From Chara braunii (taxonomy: Eukaryota > Streptophyta > Charophyceae > Charales > Characeae): 31,888 nucleotides of DNA. This document shows positions 1 through 9,786 of the stretch, piece by piece; positions within the stretch are counted from its first letter, which is position 1; each line of letters opens with the position of its first letter. Made by a program: the position numbers and the translations under genes. Location of the stretch: assembly GCA_003427395.1 (NCBI GenBank), contig BFEA01000046.1:1717745-1749632 (forward strand). The letters run 5' to 3'. Below the pieces are notes generated by a model. It saw only the letters and a program-made list of their open reading frames with translations. It was not told the DNA's origin and ran no database searches.

Positions 1-59
<59 letters not shown>
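1..59. repeat. (GA)n microsatellite at the left edge
   Basis: An almost pure GA run of about 59 bases fills the start of the window. It is the tail of the inverted M repeat that follows; the far right edge is the complementary TC run. Both window edges therefore lie in dinucleotide repeats, where assemblies commonly stop. Confidence 0.97.
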
Positions 60-62
<3 letters not shown>

Positions 63-180
63 TTTCTAAGGATTGGTGAGTAACGCATCTGCCAACAGAT
101 ACGTCTCGAACCTCGGGGCTGGCCTCACGCTACTTCCATCGATAGGATGAGCTGAATTGTAGAATCTTCCGCCAGAACAT
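60..180 (-). repeat. M repeat, copy 1 (inverted), with GA/TC tail
   Basis: Read on the minus strand this contains ATGTTCTGGCGGAAGATTC, then TCATCCTATCGATGGAAGT, then a segment ending TAGAAATCC that runs into (TC)n. The same order occurs on the plus strand at 31711-31888, roughly three quarters identical by eye, and in shorter form at 1360-1515 and 1659-1764. It has no coding potential that I can support. Its family is unknown to me. The (TC)n tail at the same end in every copy suggests a short element that carries or seeds a microsatellite. Confidence 0.7.
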
Positions 181-200
181 CGAAATATACACTACTATAC

Positions 201-228
<28 letters not shown>
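201..228. repeat. (GT)n microsatellite
   Basis: A run of about 14 GT units next to the outer end of M copy 1. Copy 4 of M is likewise preceded by a GT-rich stretch (1641-1656), so M copies may sit between GT and TC runs. Confidence 0.95.
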
Positions 229-231
<3 letters not shown>

Positions 232-1220
232 ATGAACTTGGTTGTCTGACGAATTTCTCGCCACTCACTCACACATAGGATCTGACACACGCCCATACAT
301 GTACCAGACAAGGGGGAGAGGAGACAGAGTCCAAACTGCACANAGACAGAGATAAGNAGCNGAATTCAACCATGCACAGATGGGGAGAAGACACACAGTG
401 TTTCTCACTCTCTGACAAACTCCCAACAACCAATCACAAGAAAGAACCTGCGAGGATAACAATTGGAATCACACTGATGATGAGCCAACTCGAACCAATA
501 ATTGTTACTGAGTTTATCTCAATGTCTCGCCATAGTCAGAACTCCACACACCACCCACTATCCTACACCCAGTTAGTAGCGCCACGCTGAAACTGCCTCC
601 CAGAGGCCAGCGCCAACCATCCAGATGAAGAAACCAGATCGCGATGAAGCCTTCAGAGCCGATGAGTAACTCTGACGAAGAAGAAGGCAGCTATGGCTGC
701 CGCCACCCACATAGGCTCAGTGAAGAGCCTCAGAATAGTCCAGCCGATCGCAGATACCCTCAAGGGTAGATGCACAGAGAGTGCCCCAGCTATGGCAAAC
801 TCTGAGGCTGGCTATGGCCGCTGTCCAAGACGAAGGTTTGCAGATGCCGCTTTAGACAGTCGTCACTACCAACTCCCTTGGCTCCAGAATGCTGCAACGC
901 GAATAAATGAAAAAGCCAAAAGTCCCGAGCAGTCCTACCCTACTTGTAGATTCTACACTCCTCTAGCCTAGGGCCTACCGGTACCGTTTCAGTTAGGGCC
1001 TACTCGGCCTCTACGAAACCGGTCCTACTGCTGCACTTAGGGATCAGGGCCACTTAGGGCCGGTAACCCCTCAGCCCCTACTGCTGTTAGTCCCAGCTAT
1101 TTTTAGAACAGCGGGCGGCCCTCAGTTCAACCAAAAAAAACACAGCAAAGCGCACAGCACACACACACATAGCGGTACACTGCACGACCTCGCAGTCAGT
1201 TTCGACAGTCGAAATCAGCA
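229..1220. other. Unassigned AT/GC-mixed sequence, no gene supported
   Basis: No retroelement domain, tRNA or long ORF is visible. Open frames here are under 100 codons and show no recognisable domain. Positions 343, 357 and 361 are N. The stretch around 960-1110 is rich in GGGCCTAC-like words similar in flavour to the LTR of element C (near 9180-9300), but I could not align it convincingly. Confidence 0.5.
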
Positions 1221-1228
1221 AGTCATTG

Positions 1229-1230
<2 letters not shown>

Positions 1231-1316
<86 letters not shown>
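1231..1316. repeat. Compound (TG)n-(GA)n microsatellite
   Basis: About 16 TG units (1231-1262) pass directly into about 27 GA units. The GA run ends in GGTACCTCCATCGAT, the inverse of the ATCGATGGAAGTACC found at the tail of forward M copies. This suggests another inverted, heavily shortened M terminus. Confidence 0.95.
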
Positions 1317-1359
1317 GGTACCTCCATCGATTAAAAAAGAAGTGTGGCAGTGTATATTT

Positions 1360-1515
1360 CCATGTTCTAGTGGTAGAGTCACTCGATTTTGCTCCTATCG
1401 ATGGAAGTACCCTCTCTCTTTCTCTCAGAGTGTATATTTCGATGTTCTAGCGGTAGATTCGTTGATTTTGCTCATCCTATCAATGGTAGTACCTTCTCTC
1501 TCTCTCCCTCTCTGA
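1360..1515 (+). repeat. M repeat, copies 2 and 3 in tandem
   Basis: Two short copies follow each other: one near 1360-1427 (ATGTTCTAGTGGTAGAG ... CTATCGATGGAAGTACC, then CT-rich) and one near 1440-1515 (ATGTTCTAGCGGTAGATTC ... CCTATCAATGGTAGTACC, then TC-rich). Each ends in its own TC tract. Confidence 0.7.
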
Positions 1516-1516
1516 C

Positions 1517-1531
1517 ACACACACAGTCGCA

Positions 1532-1597
<66 letters not shown>

Positions 1598-1615
1598 AAC
1601 ACACACACACACGCA
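1517..1615. repeat. (CA)n microsatellite with interruptions
   Basis: A long CA run with a few interruptions (for example GCAA). The His/Thr-rich and Cys/Val-rich reading frames across it on the two strands are artefacts of the dinucleotide repeat. Confidence 0.95.
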
Positions 1616-1658
1616 CTTACTCTCACACATGCGCGCTCGCGTATGTGTGTGTATGTTA

Positions 1659-1764
1659 TGTTCTAGCGGAAGATTCATTTGGTCCCTCATTTGGAGACTT
1701 ACCTGTTGGCCGGTGCGTTGCCCATCGTATCGATGGAAATCTCTCTTTCTCTTTCTCTCTCATA
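1659..1764 (+). repeat. M repeat, copy 4 (internally deleted)
   Basis: Starts ATGTTCTAGCGGAAGATTCAT and ends ATCGATGGAAATCTCTC before a CT-rich run. Compared with the right-edge copy it lacks the central part around CCTATCGATGGAAGTC but keeps GGAGACTTACCTGTT. Confidence 0.7.
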
Positions 1765-2200
1765 CACACACACACACGCACGCACCACAACCTCACACGC
1801 ACTGCAGCCCGCGCCGCTAACACCACCCCCGACCTCGCGCACACCGAAGCCTGCTCCCCCACACACATACGGCGAAGACCGCGACCCATGCCTTCGCTGA
1901 CTCGCCCCGGGCCTCTGCTCGTCGCAAATACGGACGCCGCGACAGTTCCTACCTCGACAGCGATAGCATCCGGGCAACGAACCGGACCCGATGGCTGCAA
2001 GACAATTGCGAAGCCTGGCCAGGCCGCACCTGTTTATGCCGCCGATGGTTGAGATTTTCTTTTTCTTTTTTTTTATTTTTTTGGCATGGGCCCGCCACCC
2101 GAGGTCCCAAACTTGGAAACTAGGTCTTGTGCCGATGTCATGCGAGACCCGACTTTTCCTTGAGTAGTATGTAGATAGATATTATAATGCGACTGGACTC
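1765..2200. other. Flank of element A, homologous to the right flank in inverted orientation
   Basis: No gene is supported. The reverse complement of about 2040-2195 contains ATATCTATCTACAT, then AAGGAAAAGTCGGGTCTC, then a GGCGGGCCCA-like block. The same blocks occur in order on the plus strand at about 31315-31430, directly downstream of element E's 3' LTR. Sequence 1790-2040 is GC-rich and otherwise unassigned. Confidence 0.6.
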
Positions 2201-3079
2201 AACAAGGAATATGAGCGAGAGCAATAGACAGGAAACGAAGTTGCAAAATGACACATGTGCAGATAGTCATGTACCGAGTTGAGAGCTTAAATGCACCACG
2301 ATTCTATCCAAATAAGAGCAAAGCAGTGAACTCGTTTGCCAATGTTATAGCCCTCAGGCCCCACCAACACAGTATCCAATGTTGCTCATCTTTGTCAGGC
2401 GCCCGACGCCGAGCGTAGTCTACTGAGCCTATCCGGACTATCTACATTCTTGCGACAAGATCACTTCGACGTTAAAGACCAATGTACATGACATCAACAC
2501 CAATGCCGACCTCCCACATACACCAGGTCCGTTCTCTCTCCTCCCCTCATCAGACCTTGCCCACCCACTCATGCGCCTCCTACCCGAAGACCACCTTCGG
2601 CCATCACCTGCATGCGCCCTAGAACCCGGCTATGACTGTCGTGCGCCAGCTGCCTTGCAACGCCCCTCTCACCTCATTGCGTCCGCGTGCGCTCTAACCA
2701 GCTCATCAAGGCCGACGTCCAGGCACAAGTGTTTGCCGCATTCTCATTGGCTCGCGTTAGTTGTGTGATGACAATACTTCTTTCTCATTCGTTTGAGGCC
2801 ACTGCGTGATGTGTCGGCCTACAATGCGTCTGCCCAGGGCGCAACCACCCGACCCTGGACTCAATTGTGCAACGCAGCCCTTGTTTCTGGAAAGAGCCTG
2901 ACGGCTCATGTTTCCCTGTAACCTACTGGTGTGCTGCAACTGTCGGAATACCCACATATGGGAAATGTCAAAGTTTGGCCTCTTGTGAATATTCAGACTC
3001 GCCTTCAAGGCTTGTTGGGGGGCACAACCCAGAACGTGTGCATGTCTGATAAGGACCCCGCTTGGGCTCATTCCGCGCA
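2201..3079 (-). repeat. 3' LTR of element A
   Basis: On the minus strand it starts TGCGCGGAATGAGCC right after the polypurine tract and ends near CTCGCTCATATTCCTTGTT, the diverged equivalent of the CCTTGCA end of the B and E LTRs. Length is about 879 bp. It aligns along most of its length with the E 3' LTR (for example ACACCAATGCCGACCTC, with the matching inverse in E near 31010-31025). The CTAAGTGAA hairpin seen in the B, E and F LTRs is eroded here. Confidence 0.8.
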
Positions 3080-3097
3080 TTCCATCCCCCTTAGCTT
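3080..3097 (-). promoter_or_regulatory. Polypurine tract of element A
   Basis: On the minus strand AAGCTAAGGGGGATGGAA abuts the LTR start TGCGCGG. It is the plus-strand DNA primer site by position and composition, and E has the close relative AAGGAGGATGGAA. Confidence 0.75.
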
Positions 3098-3145
3098 GGA
3101 AAGTCCACTTAGATGCTTCTATGTCGATGCCTTGCCCTTGAGTCT

Positions 3146-4497
3146 TCATTCATGCTTAACCACGATCTGAGGTGCTGTCTTAATGCGTTCCTCTTTTGTG
3201 AACCAGCGATCTTCCTTTGGATCCGTATGATGCCTAAACTTGACCCGGTACTCCCTCATATATGTGGACGGTCTTCCCTTGCCAGTTGGCTTGGGAACAG
3301 GCAAATCTTTGTGTTCCAGGATGTCGTCGACGTCCAAGTCGCCATCCATGGTTGGGGGCAGCATTGACCTTCTTGATGGGAATTTATTTGTCTCAACGAA
3401 AGGTGCAAGCTTTGAAGCATGAAACATTGAAGAAGGTTGTTTGTGAAAATAGCTGGAGATATCAGAAGTGAGAATGCTGACATGAGTAACAAAAAATCAG
3501 GTGTCGCCGAAAGTTCAAGGGTAGGGTGAGTGCGCAGATGTCCAGGGACTCTAATGACATACAAGGGACCGTCCAAATCATTACCTACAATATCCAAAGC
3601 CTCCCAAGGACCGAAGTACTGCGTTATTAGTTTTTGCGAGATTTCGAGTTCCTATCCTGATTCACTAGCTTTAACCCAAACTCATTCCCCTACCTGAAAT
3701 CTGGAGTGTCGACGATACTTGTTCTCAGAAGCAATCATTGCCTCCTGAGATTTTCTAATATGCTCGACAGCCTGCTCCAATGGCTTCTCGTACTGGACAC
3801 CAAACTCTATGGTTCTAGGTGTTGTAGTGGGTCGGTTTTCAAGGAAGGAGGAAGTCTATTGCAGATCCAGGCTTCCACCCGAAATGCAGCTGGTTATGAC
3901 TGCTGTCGGTGGTATTGTGTACAACATTATTGTACAAATTGGCAATGAGAGGTAGTTTCTCATCCAGACATCCCGACTAGGCTTAATATAGTGTCTCAAT
4001 AGATGTTGCACCTCACGGTTAATATGTTGAGCCTGCCCGTTCGCTCCCCAAAGTCATTTGGAGTTGGGTGCCCATTTGTTTTGCAACCTTCTTCCACATC
4101 TCACTGGTGAAACAAACATCTCTGGCACTAACGATAGTCTTTGGTAGTCCAAAATCACGCACCCATGAGAATAACTTGATGACGTTTTTAGTCCTTGCAG
4201 TATCGGGTTTGGCGATTAGTCTAGCGTACTTAGTGAACCGGTCTACTATGACAAAGATGTGCCTCTTGCCACTTCTTACGAGGGTATCCATGAAATCCAT
4301 GGAAACACTCTGTCCCGGGCCTGCAGGAATGTGCAAGGGCTTAAGTAATTGAAGTGGGGCTTGAGTTAGCAGCTTATCTCGCTAACAGGCTCGGCAAGTC
4401 CGAACGTACTTCTTTGCATCGTCAAGCATACCAGGCCACCAGAATCGTTGTACTAAGTTAGCACTAGTCTTCTTATAGCCAAAATGCCAGTTAGCAC
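3146..4497 (-). pseudogene. Element A integrase (degraded)
   Basis: From the 5' side, the zinc-binding domain ends in a CRAC motif near 4382 (GYKKTSANLVQRFWWPG upstream). The core follows with SMDFMDTL (first catalytic Asp) near 4280-4300. The second Asp site reads VSARD where B has VSDRD, so the Asp is replaced by Ala. The segment with the catalytic Glu is lost at about 4020. The C-terminal domain resumes at about 3950 and ends as APQIVVKHE at 3146. Inside it about 101 bp (roughly 3427-3530) is inserted between HLRTHP and FHASKLAPF. Stops inside the C-terminal domain include a TAG at 3652-3654 (minus strand) where B and E have CAG. This was an integrase that inserted the element's cDNA; it is certainly dead. 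Confidence 0.85.
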
Positions 4498-4997
4498 CAG
4501 GGCGCTGCTGAGGGCAGGGCCATATCCCAACCTCCATAGCTGGCTGTGGGCTTGGACATATAGTGAGGTGCAGGGGTTGTCTTCGGGTGTACAACAAAGT
4601 GAGACGTGGGAGAAAGTCAAGGGGGAGAGAGAAGAATGATGATGATGATGATGATGTGAGGGCACATACTTGGTATTGGCGATGATTCTGCATGGGCGAC
4701 ATCTTCAAGTACTTCAGGTGCTGCTGACGTCAACAGTTGCATTGTCAATTCATAGGCTAGTAGTAGCTGTGTAGGAAGTAGGCTGGGCGCCGAGCGCCAG
4801 GTAGGGAGATAGAGACTGGATACATATGTTGGTGGTGGCGAGAGCAAGCTCTCATTGACATGGACTTTTAGTGCTTCGATTCTCCATTGGTGTTATATTG
4901 GTGCAATGCTGCTCCTGAACACTGTGGTACGATTTGGCTTTCAATGTGATTGTGCAATCTGAATATTGTCATCTCGCTTCTGTTCATTTTCCTTGCA
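4498..4997 (+). repeat. 5' LTR of element B (5'-truncated)
   Basis: It matches 21434-21934, the right half of the 3' LTR, starting at GGGCGCTGCTGA and ending TTTTCCTTGCA just before the PBS. About 470 bp of its left part (with U3 and the hairpin) is missing where it abuts element A. It contains a short (GAT)n run at 4637-4657, one unit longer than in the 3' LTR. Confidence 0.9.
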
Positions 4998-5000
4998 ATT

Positions 5001-5012
5001 TGGTATCGGAGG
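5001..5012 (+). promoter_or_regulatory. Primer-binding site of element B (mutated)
   Basis: TGGTATCGGAGG follows the LTR end after three bases (ATT). It differs from the initiator tRNA-Met complement TGGTATCAGAGC at two positions. E has the intact form at the same spacing. Confidence 0.8.
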
Positions 5013-6246
5013 TGGTTTGAACGGCGCTCATTGGTTCTTCGCATTTGCTGTTCTGGGCTTTGCATAAGGTGTGGGGCAGTGATAAGGCTTGGGCGTAGAA
5101 CGTAAGGCGGCCCAGGGTCGGGTGGGCGCGCCAGGAAACTATGTGGTGACGTTAGGGGTGTACGCTGGATGATGAGAGCTCGCTGATGAGGTGGCACTAC
5201 ATTCTGCTGTGGGTTGTGCCGAGGCAAAGACCGGTCATCATAAATGCACATCAGGTTGTCGGTGAGAAATCCGTGGTTGGGGGCAGCATTATGAGGTACG
5301 TTGCTCTCATCCTTATCTACCCTCTCCATCGCTTCCTACTGTGAGGATGTGAGTTCTGTCTTGAGAGTCCTCTTGATGTGAGGTGTCTCGAGCACTCAAC
5401 CTTGAGAGGCGACATTCTTCGTGGGCAGCAAGTTGGTGGGAGACGGGCGATGCCTCTGAAGGGCCCTGGACGAAGCACTCGGGTCACAGTCACGATGCCA
5501 ACCCGCTGGGACCAGTACACGCATGCTTTGCCGCAAGTCCTTGGTTCTGCTGTTGCGCAATACAGGTAATGCAGGGCATGCCAGCCCTTTGAGCAGACAC
5601 TTTCCAGACCGTCTCTAAATATTTTTGGTGGGGACTCGGTGTTGATTCTGGCTCTGATCGTCGTCCTGTCTGCGACGTTAAATAATTCCTGAGGAGTTAC
5701 GTGGGATCTCCTTAAATGCCTCGTGATCAGCCAGAACAAACCGGGTGTAAGGCTCGTTGCATGCGAGGATAAATAATGTGCAGGGGCTGGCAGGTTCGGC
5801 GTTGACTTGGGGCACAGGGGTGGGCCGGATTGCACACCTTCAGACACGCTGCTCAACTAGATGCTCAGGGCGTCTAAAGTGGGATACAGGCTGAGGGTTG
5901 GATTCCGGTAACTGTTCGCTGTGGCACTAATTACATAAACTGCCATCCAGCATACATGTCTGCAGGAGATGTTATTTTTATTTTTGATTATTTAGTTGTT
6001 ACGGACTTGAGTATCAATTGACAAACAACTGTAGATAAATTAATATTTGTTGCAATGCCATCTGTATTAGAGTAATCTAAAAATAGATTTAATATCTTCT
6101 GTAGGATCTGACATTGGTTGACACCTAACTATCTAACTGTTTTTGTCCATGCTGACTAAAGTTAGTTGTGTATCACAATCGGTTGTCTGTCATGTTGAGG
6201 TAGGATTAAGTGTGGATTCTAGTTTAGATCACACACACTATAGCTC
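5013..6246 (+). other. Long leader of element B
   Basis: This is about 1.2 kb between PBS and gag with no believable ORF on the plus strand. Much of it aligns with the leader of E (24594-25825): shared blocks include ACCGGTCATC, a GTGGTTGGGGGCAGC word, GGTACGTTG, CTCTGAAGGGCCCTGG and AATAATTCCTGAGGA. It therefore probably carries cis-acting RNA functions such as packaging, dimerisation or translation control (inference). An antisense frame of 179 codons (5317-5856) is not conserved in E. The last 350 bp are AT-rich. Confidence 0.65.
5269..5290 (+). promoter_or_regulatory. Leader segment complementary to the pol tail (B)
   Basis: TGGTTGGGGGCAGCAT (5274-5289) is the exact reverse complement of 20685-20700 in the same element's pol tail. 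Allowing one G-U pair, pairing extends over 5269-5290 with 20684-20705. The same arrangement occurs in element E. The role is unknown; a 5'-3' RNA contact is one possibility. Confidence 0.5.
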
Positions 6247-6760
6247 ATGAGTGATGCAAGCACTAGTGAGCAGGAGTTGTTAGTGGACGACCGTAGGACT
6301 GCTTGTAGAACTGCTCTCAGTCGACCTTTGACTTTCCAGGAGACGAGAGGAGACTGCGGAGAGAGGCTAGAGAGAGAGCAGTAGCAAGGAGAGCGAGGGA
6401 CGCCGCGACCAGCGCCAGGTCTAGGACTATAGCTAGTACCGGCACGACCATGGCTACTTCCTCTACCATGTCGCAGGCTTCTTCACAGGCCACTTCGTTA
6501 GGAGTTAGTTAGAGTGGATATCGAGTTTCCATTAGCCAGAGTGCTGGCTTGCAAGTCAGCCAGCAGACTCAACTCACGCCGGAGGATTATGAGATCCTCC
6601 AAGCAGAAGAACTTCAGGATGAGTTGGAACGGCACTTGGATGAAGCAGTAGAGAGGAGAAGGAGAGGGTAATGAGGAAAGCTAGACTAGACAGTAGATTG
6701 CAGGAGCGAGGCAAGTTAGCAGCACTAGATGAGTCAACACTTGATCCTGCGATGCGAGCA

Positions 6761-6850
6761 CTGTGTAACTCGCTCCTGTGTGGCGGAGACACAGGTAGTT
6801 CAACACTGTGTAACTCGCTCCTGTGTGGCGGAGACGTAGGTAGTTCAACA
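6761..6850 (+). repeat. 45-bp tandem repeat in gag, two units
   Basis: CTGTGTAACTCGCTCCTG begins at 6761 and again at 6806, followed in each by TGTGGCGGAGAC and GTAGTTCAACA or close. The period of 45 is a multiple of three, so it adds 15 residues (LCNSLLCGGD...GSST) without shifting the frame. Confidence 0.9.
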
Positions 6851-7107
6851 GGAGGTGTTGGCTGAACTAGTGGCAGGCCAAAAATGAATTCTGGCTGCAT
6901 TACAGGCTACTCATCCATTGATGAGGCAACCTCAGTTTGCTGCAGCTCCCCCTTCGGGTGCGGGTCCATCAGTGACACTGCCGCCGGTAGGGTCTACATT
7001 CTCACCTATATTTGGCATGCCCCCTCCAGGTGGTTACGTAGCAACTAGTGGTCCGGTTCATCGAGTCGCAGTCGTACCATCAACGACAGTGGTTACTACA
7101 GTCCCGT

Positions 7108-7638
7108 TGTCAAGCCAGGCTAAGGTTAGTGTGCAACAACCTGTTTCGGTAGCTATGCAGCCACTGCAGCAATCCTTTGGGCCCATGCAACCCATGCAGC
7201 GGATGCCCAAGATCCCCTTGCTGAGTACTAAGCCCTTCTCTGGCGACAAGAAGAAGGATGAGGACCTGGACACCTGGGTAAGGACTGTGCCTACCTATGT
7301 GAGGCACAAGCTTACCAAGCCAGAGCAGGAAGTCATTGTGGATGCTTCCTTTTTAGAAGGATCAGCAGCACGCTGTCAAGCCAGGCTCAGGTTAGTGTGC
7401 AACAACTTGTTTCGGTGGCTATGCAGCCACTGCAGCAATCCCCTGGGCCCATGCAACCCATGCAGTGGATGCCCAAGATCCCCTAGTGAGTACTAAGCCC
7501 TTTTCTCGCGACAAGAAGAAGGATGCGGACCTGGACACCTGGGTAAGGACTGTGCCTACCTATGTGAGGCACAAGCTTACCAGGCCAGAGTAGGAAGTCA
7601 TTGTGGATGCCTCCTTTTTAGAAGGATCAGCAGCACGC
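7108..7638 (+). repeat. 266-bp tandem duplication inside gag
   Basis: Unit 1 starts near 7108 (GTCAAGCCAGGCTAAGG) and unit 2 near 7374 (GTCAAGCCAGGCTCAGG). Both run to TTAGAAGGATCAGCAGCACGCT. The period of 266 is not a multiple of three, so it breaks the gag frame. Unit 2 also lost one base near 7486 and has TAG at 7591-7593 where unit 1 has CAG at 7326-7328. Confidence 0.93.
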
Positions 7639-8781
7639 TGGTTAAATGGTCTAGTGCAATAACAGAGCTATGGTCAGAATTTCGATGCCTGGGCCCAGTC
7701 TCAGACATTGGAACATTTCGTATGGACTGTGTATGCTAGGTGGCACGACCCGCAAGGTGCTCAAAAGGCCGCCGACGTGATCAGCAGTCTGAGTACCAAA
7801 AGGTACCGGACTGTTCGCGAAGTCACAGACGCCGTATAAAGATTGATCATGGTACCGGGTGTGCGGTTTAACCCACAGGTACTTCTCACAGATTCTTTGC
7901 GATGTTCACCTACAAACGTCAAGAATGAACTGGTGGATGAGGCCTATATAGACCGGCATGAGCTTGCTTCTTTCAACAAGGCGGCCTTAGATATAGAGGC
8001 AAAGCTGGTAGGAGGAATAAGCTTCCCCAAGACTGGAAGAAAAAAGGTCAACTGATGTTTGTTGACGACGATGGTCAAACAACTGAGATTGACGAGTTCC
8101 CAGGCATAGGGGAGGAGAGAGAGCAAGATGGGGCCAATGAGACTTCGGATGGGGAAGTCGTGGCACCCGTCATAGAAAAGGTTAGGCGGACCGGAAAGAA
8201 GAAGGTAGTACGGGTCATGGGCCAGGGCGACCAAGGAATGCCTGCTTGGGTAAAACTTGGTTTAGATTATGAGGTTTGGCGTGACCGAGTTGCTAGGGGT
8301 ACTTGCATGAATTGTGGCAACTATGGCCACATGTCCAGGACATGCCGAGGCAAAAAGGTCACTACGAAGGTGGCATCACCAACTGTGGCGGGACTATATT
8401 CGAAATCCTGGTGGTGCTTTTGCGAGCACTTCGCAGGGAAACACCTCAGGCCAGTAGGAGGTTTAGCCGTTCTTACTCGCGTTGAAGTGGTTACGTTGCC
8501 TTCTCCACTTCAGGCGTTGGCCAAGGCTAGTGGCCCACGCATCGCCCCGCAGACACGTTCAGACCCACCGACGCTTTGTTCGAGAGATGTGTTGGAGTCC
8601 CTAGAAGAGTTACAATCTGAGTGGTCAGGGAAGGACCCCAAAGATTCCTGGGCGATGATCAGTAGAGGTCCAAAGGGTGAACATTTCGTGGTAGAGGTTG
8701 ATGTAGGTGGCCGAAAAGTTGGCGCCTTCGTAGACATAGGCTCTTAGCAGAACTGTAGCTTCTACGCTGGCCAACAAGCAG

Positions 8782-9609
8782 GCACTAACCCCACTAGGGC
8801 CTTCCAAATGCAGCGCCTAACAAGATGATGAAGATGGTGTCTGCCATAGCCAGGTAAGTACCCCACCACTCTCCTCCTTGGTCCCCTTCTCCCTCCTCCT
8901 CCTACCGGTAGGGCTCCACCATAGCCAAGGTGGAAGCTCTCGGCTTCTTCCGCCCAGCAGCGTTGTAGTACCCAGCGCCACTCCAGCCAGCGCTCCAGCA
9001 GCGTGTCGCCAAACTTGCACACTGAAGAATGAGGCTGAGCTCTTGCCTCAGCCTCTTGCTATAGCGGCCTGCTTGCATCTTGGGCGGTGACTTCCAGGCC
9101 GCTCGGCCTCCCAAGCAACCGGTACCTCTTCCCATACAGGCTCTAGACTCAGACTGGATGGACTGGTACCGGCCTAGACCTAGCCTACCTCTACTGGGCC
9201 TCTAAAAATGCCAACTTTGTCTTTTTTTCCTCGGCCTCGAGTACCCGGCACATCTACCGCTACTGGGTGCGGTACCGGCCTACCTGCTACTTGAGTGTTT
9301 TTCTGCTGCTCTAAGCTCCGCGGGCCCTTGGCTCCGCTACTTGAGTGTTTTCCCTGTTGCAAACCTCAATGCCACGCCCACAGGTAAGTACCGGCCCTAC
9401 GGGCCCACCAAACAAGCAAGTACCCTTGCAGGTCACACACACACTCATGCCGACAAGCACTCAGACAGGCATGCAGGTCACAAGCACGCACAGACAGACA
9501 GACTTAGAAAACACAGCAGAATGCGGGAATCTCAGCAAGGCATCCATTCCATCGGCAGAACTTCATAAATCAGCAGTGTTCTCAGTCTGTGTTTTGACGG
9601 GTCATTACG
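8782..9609 (-). repeat. 3' LTR of element C (3'-truncated)
   Basis: Matches parts of 16982-18286 at about 92% over the 260 bp I compared. Its minus-strand start reads CGTAATGACCCG, with C in place of the T of the expected TG. It lacks the part equivalent to 16483-16981, and has one copy where the 5' LTR has two or three of the 82-bp, 250-bp and 50-bp units. Confidence 0.87.
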
Positions 9610-9625
9610 CTACCCTCCTGCTCAA
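9610..9625 (-). promoter_or_regulatory. Polypurine tract of element C
   Basis: On the minus strand GAGCAGGAGGGTAG precedes the LTR start by about two bases. It is a weaker purine run than those of A, B and E but sits in the right place. Confidence 0.55.
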
Positions 9626-9786
9626 GAGCGAGGTCCCTTTGAGCGAGAAACTCAGTCAGAGTCCTTGCATAATGCATCGTAAGCGTAGATGGCAAAGAGA
9701 GATCGGGTGTGTTCCGTAGGGGTGAGTGTAGCAATGGATTTTGGTTGCTGTTCAGAGCTAATCAATCGTTCATATGCGTTGACGAC

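Larger units (their letters stand above)
2201..4497 (-). mobile_element. Element A: 5'-truncated Ty3/gypsy remnant
   Basis: Reading on the minus strand from 4497 down: zinc-binding domain and core of integrase, integrase C-terminal domain, polypurine tract, then one LTR. Everything upstream (5' LTR, gag, PR, RT, RNase H) is missing. It breaks at about 4497, where element B's truncated 5' LTR begins in the opposite direction. The pol tail and LTR are the same family as B, E and F. No target duplication can be tested. Confidence 0.85.
6247..8781 (+). pseudogene. gag: Element B gag and start of protease (broken)
   Basis: The likely start is the ATG at 6247 (MSDASTSEQELLVDD), just after the AT-rich leader. 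The first frame stops at a TAG near 6380; a second frame carries MATSSTMSQASSQ at 6450. Several shifts and stops follow. The capsid-like region runs from about 7220 (LSTKPFSGDKKKDEDLDTW) to 8050 and contains a 266-bp tandem duplication. Nucleocapsid follows with a CCHC zinc knuckle CMNCGNYGHMSRTC at about 8304-8345. The frame then leads into VGAFVDIGS near 8720-8745, the position of the retropepsin D-T/S-G motif (here D-I-G). The next codon is TAG, and recognisable B sequence ends at the LTR of C around 8781. Gag would form the particle and bind RNA. Confidence 0.85.

Noticed and set aside
693-971. 92-codon plus-strand frame as a possible host gene
   Set aside because: Short, no recognisable motif, no supporting context, and no conserved copy to compare.
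1226-1820. Long frames rich in Cys-Val, Glu-Arg or His-Thr
   Set aside because: They are translations of the GT, GA and CA microsatellites.
5274-5289. A second conventional tRNA primer-binding site in the leader
   Set aside because: It begins TGG like a PBS, but I know no tRNA ending in the required sequence and a normal PBS lies next to the LTR; the self-complementarity is the stronger observation.
5317-5856. 179-codon antisense frame in the leader of B
   Set aside because: The matching region of the E leader is broken into short frames, no domain is recognisable, and the sequence is better explained as noncoding leader.
8800-9610. A DNA transposon or separate repeat duplicated at 16982-18286
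   Set aside because: The TG start, the adjoining PBS for initiator tRNA at the right copy and the polypurine run at the left copy show these are the LTRs of element C.
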